Positions 1 to 5,761 of a stretch of 5,788 nucleotides of DNA are shown here, piece by piece. How positions within the stretch are numbered: position 1 is the stretch's first letter; the number at the start of each line of letters is the position of its first letter. The notes under the pieces were generated by a model. That model was not told the DNA's origin. It worked only from the letters and a program-made list of their open reading frames with translations, and did not search any database. Where the stretch lies: assembly GCA_938018045.1 (NCBI GenBank), contig CALIIP010000161.1:1-5788 (forward strand), written 5' to 3'. Source of the stretch: an uncultured Flavobacteriaceae bacterium. GTDB lineage: Bacteria > Bacteroidota > Bacteroidia > Flavobacteriales > Flavobacteriaceae. Position numbers and translations under genes: made by a program.

Positions 1-458
1 AAATAGAAAACGACAATTATTATGATAGCTGTAGTAAGGATAGTTTCGTATCTAAAGTCTTGCAGCCATTCAAAGTTGGCGGCCAATATCTCAAAGATGA
101 TACTGGCGGATATACCTAGGATTCCCATTAGGGAAGTCCATTGACCAAAGGTGATTCCTACGATAATCAATATAGCAAGTGCCTTACCGAATTTGATGTG
201 TTTCTTAAAACCAAATAATGCGGTCTCACCTGTAATTAAAGCATAATTGCCATATGCAAACATAAGTACTCCAGAAAATAAACAACTTAATAAAAGCACC
301 CAAAGTAGTTGCATATTAAATTTACTACCAGCAACAATCATTGAGGTTACACTACCTGTACCAATTGTATAACCAATTGCGAAAATTCCAGGTCCAAAAC
401 CTAATACAATAGCAATGATTTTTTTTAGTAGAGACGTTTTATTTTCGGTTGTTTGCAT
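1..458 (-). CDS. Divergent Nramp-family (SLC11-like) membrane transporter, 3' part outside window
   Basis: The reading frame opens with ATG at 458-456 and stays open for 152 codons until the window edge, so only the N-terminal part is present. The start lies 6 bases after the stop of the gntK-gnd gene. The protein resembles the Nramp N-terminus: GPG at residues 22-24, then a TM1-like stretch, then AGSKFNMQLLWV (43-54) corresponding to the canonical AG-x-x-YGYSLLWV. Hydrophobic segments are at about 14-31, 49-73, 92-124 and from 139 on. In Nramp metal transporters TM1 carries DPGN, whose Asp and Asn bind Mn2+/Fe2+; here the aligned residues are G33-T-G-S36. The TM3 TDLAE motif aligns with T108-S-L-M-G112, so both acidic residues are lost too. 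Family membership is fairly secure; the substrate is unknown. Loss of the metal ligands and the gluconate-enzyme neighbour suggest a non-metal substrate, possibly a sugar acid, but this is inference. TM6 lies outside the window. Confidence 0.8.
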   Translation of the reverse strand, partial: MQTTENKTSLLKKIIAIVLGFGPGIFAIGYTIGTGSVTSMIVAGSKFNMQLLWVLLLSCLFSGVLMFAYGNYALITGETALFGFKKHIKFGKALAILIIVGITFGQWTSLMGILGISASIIFEILAANFEWLQDFRYETILTTAIIIIVVFY

Positions 459-464
459 GGTTTG

Positions 465-2351
465 TTAGTTTTTCCAATTAGTATGATAATTTTTATTTGA
501 TTTATCATCTATTCTTTGATACGTGTGTGCTCCAAAATAATCACGTTGCGCCTGTATTAAATTTGCAGAAGAATTTGCAGTGGCAAAACTGTTTAAAAAG
601 TTAATTGATTCGTTTAAACTTGAAATAGGCAAATCGTTTAAAATACATTCTGAAACTACTTTTTTAGCCGTTGGTTTTAATTCTTTTATCTTTTTAATTA
701 TTTCGGGATCGGTAAGTAAATTACTTGTGCTTTTAAAAATAGTTACAAATTCTATCATTAAATCTGATTTTATGATACAACCATTTGTCCAAATTCTAGA
801 TAATTCACTTAAGTTTAAGTTCCATTTATAACTTTTTGAAGCTTCTTCAATTAATTTAAAACCTTGATGATGATTTATTATTCTTGCGAATTGATATGTT
901 TTTAAAATATCTTCATTTGTAATAGTAAGTTTTGAAACAGTATTCGATTCAAAATTCTTACTTGCGGTAATCCTTTCTTCTTTATAAAACGAAGTATAGC
1001 GTGCAAACAAAGCGGAAGCAATCATAGTGCTTGGCACACCTAATTGTGCAGTTGCAATGGTTGTCCAGTTTCCTGTACCTTTATTTCCGGCTTTGTCCAT
1101 TATTTTATTAATCAACCAATCATTGCCGTCTTTTTTTCTTAAAATATCTATAGTTATTTCTAGTAAATAACTATTTGTTGTTGATTTCCATAATTCTAAA
1201 ATAGAGGCTATTTCATCTGGATTATTACCTGAACTTTTCAGAATAACAAATACTTCTGCTAACAATTGCATTTCTACATATTCAATTCCGTTGTGAACCA
1301 TTTTTACAAAATGACCACTTCCTTCTGGTCCAATATAAGCGCAACAAGGTAAACTGTTTTTGTCTTTTGCTGATATTGCTTCTAAAAAAGGCTCCACTTT
1401 TTTGTAGGCTTCTTTATTTCCTCCAAGCATAATTGATGGTCCTTTTAAAGCACCTTCTTCGCCACCAGAAACTCCAGCGCCAATAAAATGAATATTCTTA
1501 GATTTTAAATAATCGAACCTTTCTTTTGTTTTATTATAGTTTGAATTTCCGCCATCTATTAGAATATCGCCTTTAGACAAAAATGGCAGCAGGTTTTTAA
1601 TAACTGAATCTGTAATATTTCCAGCATTAACCATCATTAGTATTTTTCTTGGTTTTTTAATTGAATTTACAAACGCTTCAATAGTATCAAAAGGAAGTGT
1701 ATTTGATAATTCTTCAAATTCATCTTTAAAATGTATGGCAACGTTTTCTTCTGAATCTTTTACATGTCTGTTGAACATTGAAATTTTAAATTCTTTTGAT
1801 GCTAAATTTCTTGCCAAACTTTTACCCATAACACCAAGTCCAAATAATCCAAATTCTGAATTATTTTTTAATTGGTCTATCACTTTCTTTATTATTTGTT
1901 TTGTACTTAAATTAACATCTATAGTTATGGCTTCGGTTGGTTCTTCAATAGTATTAAACTGTGATTGCAACAATTCTGAAGACATAAAATGATTTTTGCG
2001 CTTATTAATTCTGTCAGTAATTTGTTCAAAAGAGCCTTTAAGAAAAACCCATTTTGTACTATTCTGAATACCTTCATTTAAAATATCGCGATAACTATTT
2101 TTTAAGGCTGAACATGCTATAATGCAACTGCTATTTTTCAATTGCGTATTCGCTAATTTATTTAATATTTTTAACCAACCAAATCTATCATGATCATTTA
2201 AGGCTTCACCTTTAGACATTTTAGCAATGTTACTTTCTGGATGATAATCATCTCCATCAAAAAAAGGAATATTCATTTCATTTGATAGAAGTTGTCCAAT
2301 TGTGCTTTTACCACAGCCAGAAACTCCCATAATAAATATTACTTTTTTCAA
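465..2351 (-). CDS. gntK-gnd: Bifunctional gluconokinase / 6-phosphogluconate dehydrogenase (decarboxylating) fusion
   Basis: A 628-residue cytoplasmic fusion. Residues 1-162 are gluconokinase (gluconate + ATP to 6-phosphogluconate): P-loop GVSGCGKST (9-17), DGDDYHP (32-38), LNDHDR (51-56), CSALK (80-84), LKGSF (104-108), HFM (121-123) and EEP (136-138), all as in E. coli GntK. Residues about 166-620 are 6-phosphogluconate dehydrogenase (6-phosphogluconate + NADP+ to ribulose 5-phosphate + CO2 + NADPH): GLGVMG (171-176), N194-R195 expected to favour NADP, GGNSNY (267-272), the GVSGGEEGALKGPS signature (293-306), catalytic K350 and E357 with N354, NKGTGNW (423-429), and RDYFGAH (603-609) with substrate-binding R603 and H609. 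Both halves have normal length and all recognised active-site residues; only about five residues join them. The start codon is TTG (2351-2349); the next Met is residue 8, inside the P-loop strand, and an in-frame stop lies just upstream. It follows the PL7-PL7 gene by 9 bases, so it is almost certainly co-transcribed with the lyases. Confidence 0.95.
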   Translation of the reverse strand: MKKVIFIMGVSGCGKSTIGQLLSNEMNIPFFDGDDYHPESNIAKMSKGEALNDHDRFGWLKILNKLANTQLKNSSCIIACSALKNSYRDILNEGIQNSTKWVFLKGSFEQITDRINKRKNHFMSSELLQSQFNTIEEPTEAITIDVNLSTKQIIKKVIDQLKNNSEFGLFGLGVMGKSLARNLASKEFKISMFNRHVKDSEENVAIHFKDEFEELSNTLPFDTIEAFVNSIKKPRKILMMVNAGNITDSVIKNLLPFLSKGDILIDGGNSNYNKTKERFDYLKSKNIHFIGAGVSGGEEGALKGPSIMLGGNKEAYKKVEPFLEAISAKDKNSLPCCAYIGPEGSGHFVKMVHNGIEYVEMQLLAEVFVILKSSGNNPDEIASILELWKSTTNSYLLEITIDILRKKDGNDWLINKIMDKAGNKGTGNWTTIATAQLGVPSTMIASALFARYTSFYKEERITASKNFESNTVSKLTITNEDILKTYQFARIINHHQGFKLIEEASKSYKWNLNLSELSRIWTNGCIIKSDLMIEFVTIFKSTSNLLTDPEIIKKIKELKPTAKKVVSECILNDLPISSLNESINFLNSFATANSSANLIQAQRDYFGAHTYQRIDDKSNKNYHTNWKN

Positions 2352-2360
2352 GGTAATTTT

Positions 2361-4412
2361 TTATTTGTTTGGCTTCTCTCCTGGACCAACAGTTGCTTCT
2401 CTAAACCACACTTCTGTATAACAGCCGTTTTTGTATTGTTTGGCTATATCTCCTCCATAGGTTTCTGCTCCTGCACACCAGACCATGTTTTTTTCTGGAC
2501 TTTTTCCATTGGTTTGGTTATAAGCACCTTGCTTGAAGTAACCCAAGTCTCCTGCGTAAGCTGAGACTCTTTCTGTTCCGTCTTGTCCTATTGGCACAAA
2601 TAATTTTTTGACTTGATCTGGCATATCTGATTTATTTACGTATTCAGATTTTATTAAATTTTTAGTGAATGTTTTTGTCACATGACCTTCACTTTTAAAT
2701 GTAAGATACATAATACCTTTATAAACATTTACTTCATAACTGAACTCTTCACCTAATTCAATACCATCTTTAGGTTCAGCTGGATAGTCACTTTTACTTG
2801 TTCCAATGACAGACATATCATGTCCCCAAATAGCACTAGAGTAATCCCATCTACCAGAATTATCTTCACCTTCAGTATTAATTTCATAATTCCAAAATAC
2901 CGACCCTTTTGTATGGCCTGGAAACTTCTTATAAAATAATTTAAAAGGTTCATTTTCATGACCTTCACCACCATGAATCTGCCCAACAACTACAGAGTAG
3001 GAAGCTGCTACTCTGGCATCTCCAGAAGTAGACACTTGCATAACCTTACAAGTACCAGTTAGTTTTCCTCCTTCTTCGGGCGTCCATTCTCTTTTTTCGT
3101 GTAATTCTGTTCTTGTATTACTTGAGTTTTTTGAAGTTACACCAGAATTTGGTGTTTTATAAACTACCCAACGTCTTGTTCCATCAATAGCAGTATAGAA
3201 AAAATCTTTGTTATCAAAGTCAATAAGGTTCTCAATATTAGTTCCATCTCCCAATAATATTTTAAATTTATCCATAAAAGGAATCACTTCACTTGGATAC
3301 ACTGTTTTCGAACTTAAACCATCATTAGCAGTAAAATACCCTTCATTAGAATAAGCATCTTCACTAATTTCAATATTTGCCGACTTAAACCAAACCTCTG
3401 CATAGTTTCCATCTGCATATTGTTTTTGAACATCACCTCCATGTGTTTCTGCACCAGAACACCAAACTTTATTTACTTTTGGATCTTTACCATTTGTTTG
3501 ATTGTAACAACCCAATTTAAAGAAAAGCCCTTGATCTGTATACGCTTTTTCTTGCTCAACACCATCTTGACCAATAGGTACAAATAAGTTTTCAACTTGT
3601 TTTGGCATATCTGAACGATTTGCATATTCAGAATTAATAAGGTTTTTAGTAAATGTTTTAGTTTCATGTCCTTCACTGGTAAATTTAAGAGACATTATTC
3701 CGTCCTTAACTTCAACTTCATAACTGAATTCTTCACCTAAAGCAATACCATCTTTAGGTTCTACTGGATACATGTTTTCACCAGCTCCAACCACTGAAAA
3801 ATCATAACCCCAAATTGGAGTAGAAAAATCCCATCTTCCAGAATTATCATCTCCTGCAGTATTTATTTCATAATTCCAAAAAACTGAGCCTTTCGTATGG
3901 CCTGGAAATTTTTTATAATAAATTTTTAACGGTTCATTTTCATGGCCATCTGCACTGTGAATCTGACCAACTACGACCGAATAAGTCGCTGCAACACGAG
4001 CATCTCCAGTAGTTGATACATTCATCACTTTAAGAGTTGCATTCATTTTAGCACCTGTCATTGGTGTCCACTTTTTTAATTGAGCCAATTCAGTCCTTGT
4101 ATTGTTTGAAGTGCCATGAGTATTCCCTGCATTTGGTGTTTTAAATACTACCCAATCTACATTGTTATCATTTGTAGCATAAAAGAAATTTTTGTTTTCG
4201 TAATTAGTTGCTTGACCTGCATTTGAGCCATCACCTAAGATTAAATTCCAATATTGAAAAAATGGAATTATGTCATTTGCCTTCAAACCTATTTCGACAT
4301 TTTTATTAGTATGGTTTTTATTTTTATATTCAGTACAGGAATTAAATAGAAAAATTACTCCTAAAATTAATAAATAATTAGCAAAAGTTAATTTGAAAGT
4401 TTTGAAATTCAT
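2361..4412 (-). CDS. Lipoprotein with two tandem PL7 alginate lyase domains
   Basis: A 683-residue predicted lipoprotein. The N-terminus has a basic and hydrophobic segment ending in LFNSC with C26 as the likely lipidated residue; the lipobox is slightly unusual (Phe at -3). Two copies of an alginate lyase PL7 (alginate_lyase2, beta-jelly-roll) domain follow at about 44-348 and 372-674, joined by a linker of about 24 residues. PL7 enzymes cleave alginate by beta-elimination. Catalytic motifs occur in both copies: RTEL (R106, E108; R434, E436), QIH (Q150, H152; Q478, H480) and FFKLGCYNQ or YFKQGAYNQ (K299, Y303; K627, Y631). Each pair is exactly 328 residues apart. The third residue of the usual RxExR is Ala110 or His438. 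QIH with Ile is associated in PL7 with guluronate-containing substrate. Both domains look active. It starts 2 bases after the other PL7 gene. The protein is probably on the cell surface or at the outer membrane. Family is confident; subfamily and product size cannot be told. Confidence 0.93.
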   Translation of the reverse strand: MNFKTFKLTFANYLLILGVIFLFNSCTEYKNKNHTNKNVEIGLKANDIIPFFQYWNLILGDGSNAGQATNYENKNFFYATNDNNVDWVVFKTPNAGNTHGTSNNTRTELAQLKKWTPMTGAKMNATLKVMNVSTTGDARVAATYSVVVGQIHSADGHENEPLKIYYKKFPGHTKGSVFWNYEINTAGDDNSGRWDFSTPIWGYDFSVVGAGENMYPVEPKDGIALGEEFSYEVEVKDGIMSLKFTSEGHETKTFTKNLINSEYANRSDMPKQVENLFVPIGQDGVEQEKAYTDQGLFFKLGCYNQTNGKDPKVNKVWCSGAETHGGDVQKQYADGNYAEVWFKSANIEISEDAYSNEGYFTANDGLSSKTVYPSEVIPFMDKFKILLGDGTNIENLIDFDNKDFFYTAIDGTRRWVVYKTPNSGVTSKNSSNTRTELHEKREWTPEEGGKLTGTCKVMQVSTSGDARVAASYSVVVGQIHGGEGHENEPFKLFYKKFPGHTKGSVFWNYEINTEGEDNSGRWDYSSAIWGHDMSVIGTSKSDYPAEPKDGIELGEEFSYEVNVYKGIMYLTFKSEGHVTKTFTKNLIKSEYVNKSDMPDQVKKLFVPIGQDGTERVSAYAGDLGYFKQGAYNQTNGKSPEKNMVWCAGAETYGGDIAKQYKNGCYTEVWFREATVGPGEKPNK
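2391..4283 (-). repeat. Tandem duplication of a PL7 domain inside one gene (984-base period)
   Basis: The two catalytic domains are encoded at about 3369-4283 (first copy) and 2391-3299 (second copy). Matching codons are 984 bases apart, for example GTATGGCCTGG near 3895 and 2911. By eye, the stretch of 70 residues around QIH and the FPGHTKGS segment is about 80% identical between copies, whereas the first 48 residues of the domains are only about 46% identical. Synonymous differences are common in the conserved part, so the duplication is not very recent. Confidence 0.9.
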
Positions 4413-4414
4413 AG

Positions 4415-5341
4415 TTAATGTGTTATTTCTAAATTATAATATTTTATATATGAGAATGCATTAGAATCAGTTGTAGTTAAATAATTTCCTGCTTTGAAGT
4501 AATTTTCATAAGGCCATTTATCTAAACTTATGTCTTCATAAATAAATGAATCTTCATCATTTAATTGCACCTCTATTTTAGCATCCGAAGCCTTGATTCT
4601 AAAATCAAAAGTATCAAAACCTACGTAACCTAAGTTTTCTTTAATGTCTGTCCATGTGTTATTTGAAGTTTCTAAAAGGTCGTCTCCATCAGTACTTTCA
4701 TCTATAAGAGATTTTTTGTGCGACCAGATATAACCATCTTTCCAATAAATTTTTATTAATGGAGGGCCATTGTTTGATGAGAATCCATGAATTGCCATAT
4801 CTTCTTCTGATATAATACCATGAATTTGCATCACTATTACTTTATGATAGTCATCACTTGATTGCATGTTTTCTGAAACTGATTTAACTTTCAATCTACC
4901 TTTCATTTCTCCGCCTTCTATAAGCGTCCAGTTTTCTCTATAGTTTGATGTGTTTATCAACTCCCTTAATTCTGTTCTTGAATAAGAACTATTTGTAGTA
5001 GAAACATCAGGAAATGTGTAAAAAACTAGTGAAGAATCTTCAGTATCATCATACATATATGGTTTTACTGGTTCTAATGTTTGATATCCAAAATCCACTA
5101 ACACATTTGGTTGATATTCATCTGGTTTGCCATTATTATCTTCATCGACTGGTAATGTAACTTTCCAGTTTGTAAAATTTATATCAGCATAAGTTTCCTC
5201 TTCCTCTTCCTCTACAACAACTACTATATCGCTGGTTCCAGAATCATCAGTAATTACTTCATCTTTTGAACAACCTACAAATATTTGTAATATTGTTATT
5301 AAAAAAATAAGGGATACATTGATATTCAATACTTTTTTCAT
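4415..5341 (-). CDS. PL7 alginate lyase, surface lipoprotein
   Basis: A 308-residue, first gene of the operon. The signal peptide ends in FVGC with C24 as the lipidation site. It is followed by S-K-D-E, which resembles the lipoprotein export signal (basic or polar residue then acidic pair after Cys) that sends Bacteroidota lipoproteins to the cell surface. A low-complexity acidic linker with six Glu (44-49) leads to a PL7 domain from about residue 52 to the end. Active-site motifs are RTELRE (R122, E124, R126), QIH (Q172, H174) and YFKAGNY (K283, Y287); His174 and Tyr287 would be the catalytic base/acid pair. The Gln that often follows as YxQ is Thr here. The NWKVTLPVD start (58-66) is typical of single-domain PL7 enzymes of marine Flavobacteriia. 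The start ATG is at 5341-5339, about 37 bases downstream of the predicted transcription start. It has clearly different sequence from the two domains of the next gene, so the two proteins probably differ in cleavage mode. Confidence 0.93.
   Translation of the reverse strand: MKKVLNINVSLIFLITILQIFVGCSKDEVITDDSGTSDIVVVVEEEEEETYADINFTNWKVTLPVDEDNNGKPDEYQPNVLVDFGYQTLEPVKPYMYDDTEDSSLVFYTFPDVSTTNSSYSRTELRELINTSNYRENWTLIEGGEMKGRLKVKSVSENMQSSDDYHKVIVMQIHGIISEEDMAIHGFSSNNGPPLIKIYWKDGYIWSHKKSLIDESTDGDDLLETSNNTWTDIKENLGYVGFDTFDFRIKASDAKIEVQLNDEDSFIYEDISLDKWPYENYFKAGNYLTTTDSNAFSYIKYYNLEITH
5195..5212 (-). repeat. Three copies of a 6-base unit encoding the Glu6 linker of the PL7 lipoprotein
   Basis: On the plus strand TTCCTC occurs three times in succession. 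On the coding strand it reads as alternating GAG and GAA codons for residues E44-E49. Because the unit is 6 bases, gain or loss of a copy keeps frame and changes the linker by two Glu. It lies between the lipid anchor and the catalytic domain, so it acts as an acidic spacer. Confidence 0.85.
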
Positions 5342-5363
5342 GAATATTTATATGTTTTAAAAT

Positions 5364-5387
5364 TGGTTTACCAGATTGGTTTACCAA
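5364..5387 (-). promoter_or_regulatory. Two TGGTAAACCA operator-like repeats, likely GntR/FadR-subfamily sites
   Basis: The minus strand carries TTGGTAAACCAA at 5387-5376 and TGGTAAACCA at 5373-5364, in direct repeat with a 13-base period (12 of 13 bases the same). Each unit is itself an inverted repeat, TGGT-AA-ACCA. This fits the FadR-subfamily GntR pattern and closely resembles the TTGGTATACCAA core of the E. coli hexuronate repressors UxuR/ExuR. The first site overlaps the -7 element and the predicted start of transcription, the second lies in the leader, an arrangement expected for repression. The regulator itself is not in the window. Confidence 0.7.
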
Positions 5388-5414
5388 AAATAGTAAAATT
5401 TACATCAAATACAA
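5385..5414 (-). promoter_or_regulatory. Bacteroidota-type promoter of the lyase operon
   Basis: The minus strand has TTG at 5414-5412, a 19-base spacer, and TATTTTTG at 5392-5385, an exact match to the TAnnTTTG -7 consensus used by the primary sigma factor of Bacteroidota. Transcription should start near 5378-5380, which gives a leader of roughly 37 bases before the ATG at 5341. The last three bases of the -7 element are shared with the first operator-like repeat. Confidence 0.75.
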
Positions 5415-5426
5415 GTTTTTACTTGT
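5411..5426 (-). promoter_or_regulatory. Inverted repeat ACAAGT-AAAA-ACTTGT at the -33 element
   Basis: Six-base perfect arms flank four A residues, and the right arm contains the TTG of the -33 element. It could be a second protein-binding site for the lyase promoter. The arms are short and the region AT-rich, so chance is possible. Confidence 0.35.
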
Positions 5427-5601
5427 TAAAGTTAAAAAAAGAATAATTATTTACTGATAATAAAAATAGCAATTTGAATTGATATTGAAGAGGATGTTAA
5501 TCAACTTAAAATTATTTATCAAAAAAAGATTTACAACATGTAGAATTCCTCAAAAAGTGCTTTTAAAATAAAATGTAATGCAAATGAAATACTTAAAAAC
5601 T

Positions 5602-5637
5602 AAAAAACCCTTTAAACTATTATGTTTAAAGGGTTTA
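5602..5637 (-). terminator. Intrinsic terminator of tRNA-Gln
   Basis: A perfect 13-base-pair stem (5605-5617 with 5624-5636) encloses the 6-base loop TATTAT. Read on the minus strand the hairpin lies 13 bases after the tRNA 3' end and runs into TTTTTT, as expected for rho-independent termination. On the plus strand the hairpin is followed by AAAG rather than T residues, so it works in one direction only. It separates the tRNA transcript from the lyase operon. Confidence 0.9.
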
Positions 5638-5649
5638 AAGATTTAGTAG

Positions 5650-5721
5650 TTGTCCCACAAGGACTCGAACCTTGAATGTCGGTACCAAAAACCGGTGTGT
5701 TACCAATTACACCATGGGACA
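5650..5721 (-). tRNA. tRNA-Gln (anticodon UUG)
   Basis: A 72-base cloverleaf on the minus strand. The acceptor stem pairs TGTCCCA (5721-5715) with TGGGACA (5657-5651), with A at 5650 as discriminator and no encoded CCA. The D-arm is GTGT/ACAC with an 8-base loop containing GG. The anticodon loop TTTTGGT (5690-5684) gives anticodon TTG at 5688-5686, which reads CAA. The T-arm is CAAGG-TTCGAGT-CCTTG. The outermost pair of the anticodon stem (C27-A43) is mismatched; the other four pair. It has its own promoter and terminator. Confidence 0.96.
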
Positions 5722-5731
5722 ATTTCGGGTG

Positions 5732-5761
5732 CAAATTTAAGGTTATCTTTTAATTCAGCAA
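5732..5761 (-). promoter_or_regulatory. Promoter of tRNA-Gln
   Basis: The minus strand shows TTG at 5761-5759, a 19-base spacer, and TAAATTTG at 5739-5732, a full match to TAnnTTTG. The element ends 10 bases before the mature tRNA 5' end, which leaves a 5' leader of only about five bases. Spacer length and layout are the same as in the lyase promoter. Confidence 0.78.

Larger units (their letters stand above)
1..5380 (-). other. Predicted operon: PL7 lyase, PL7-PL7 lyase, gntK-gnd, Nramp-like transporter
   Basis: Four genes point the same way with gaps of 2 bases (4413-4414), 9 bases (2352-2360) and 6 bases (459-464). No hairpin with a T-run and no promoter-like TAnnTTTG fits in any gap. The only promoter-like sequence upstream is at 5385-5414. 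None of the four starts has a clear Shine-Dalgarno sequence; upstream regions are A-rich, as is usual in Bacteroidota. Translational coupling is plausible at the 2-base junction. The operon probably continues beyond base 1. Confidence 0.85.
5342..5601. other. Intergenic region between tRNA terminator and lyase operon
   Basis: About 260 bases with no coding region that can be supported. The part next to the lyase gene holds the promoter and operator-like sites. The remainder, about 5430-5600, is strongly AT-rich. It holds only small inverted repeats such as CAATT-TG-AATTG (5470-5481) and AAAAG-TG-CTTTT near 5553-5564, which are not convincing. No second TAnnTTTG-type promoter was seen on the minus strand of this part. 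Confidence 0.6.

Noticed and set aside
61..120. Locally higher GC (about 47% in this 60-base line against about 25-35% elsewhere) within the transporter gene
   Set aside because: The rise is short and neighbouring lines fall back to 28-38%, so it does not support transfer or a junction.
580..2564. Open frames of 83-90 codons on the plus strand (580-831, 1735-1992, 2292-2564)
   Set aside because: They lie antisense within well-supported genes, have no recognisable family features, and have no promoter or spacing that suggests expression.
2753..3676. Short minus-strand frames at 2753-2989 and 3473-3676
   Set aside because: They are alternative frames of the PL7-PL7 gene and occur at matching places in the two repeated domains, so they are by-products of the duplicated sequence.
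2391..4283. The 984-base repeat as an assembly artefact
   Set aside because: The copies differ at many synonymous and non-synonymous sites while both keep an open frame and all catalytic residues, so this is a true diverged duplication.
5553..5564. Short palindrome AAAAG-TG-CTTTT as a terminator or operator
   Set aside because: The stem is only five mostly A-T pairs and no T-run follows; chance is likely in AT-rich sequence.
5602..5721. tRNA-Gln 3' end as the attachment site of a genomic island carrying the lyase operon
   Set aside because: The tRNA 3' end faces the operon, but it keeps its own terminator, no copy of the tRNA 3' sequence was found elsewhere in the window, and no integrase is visible.
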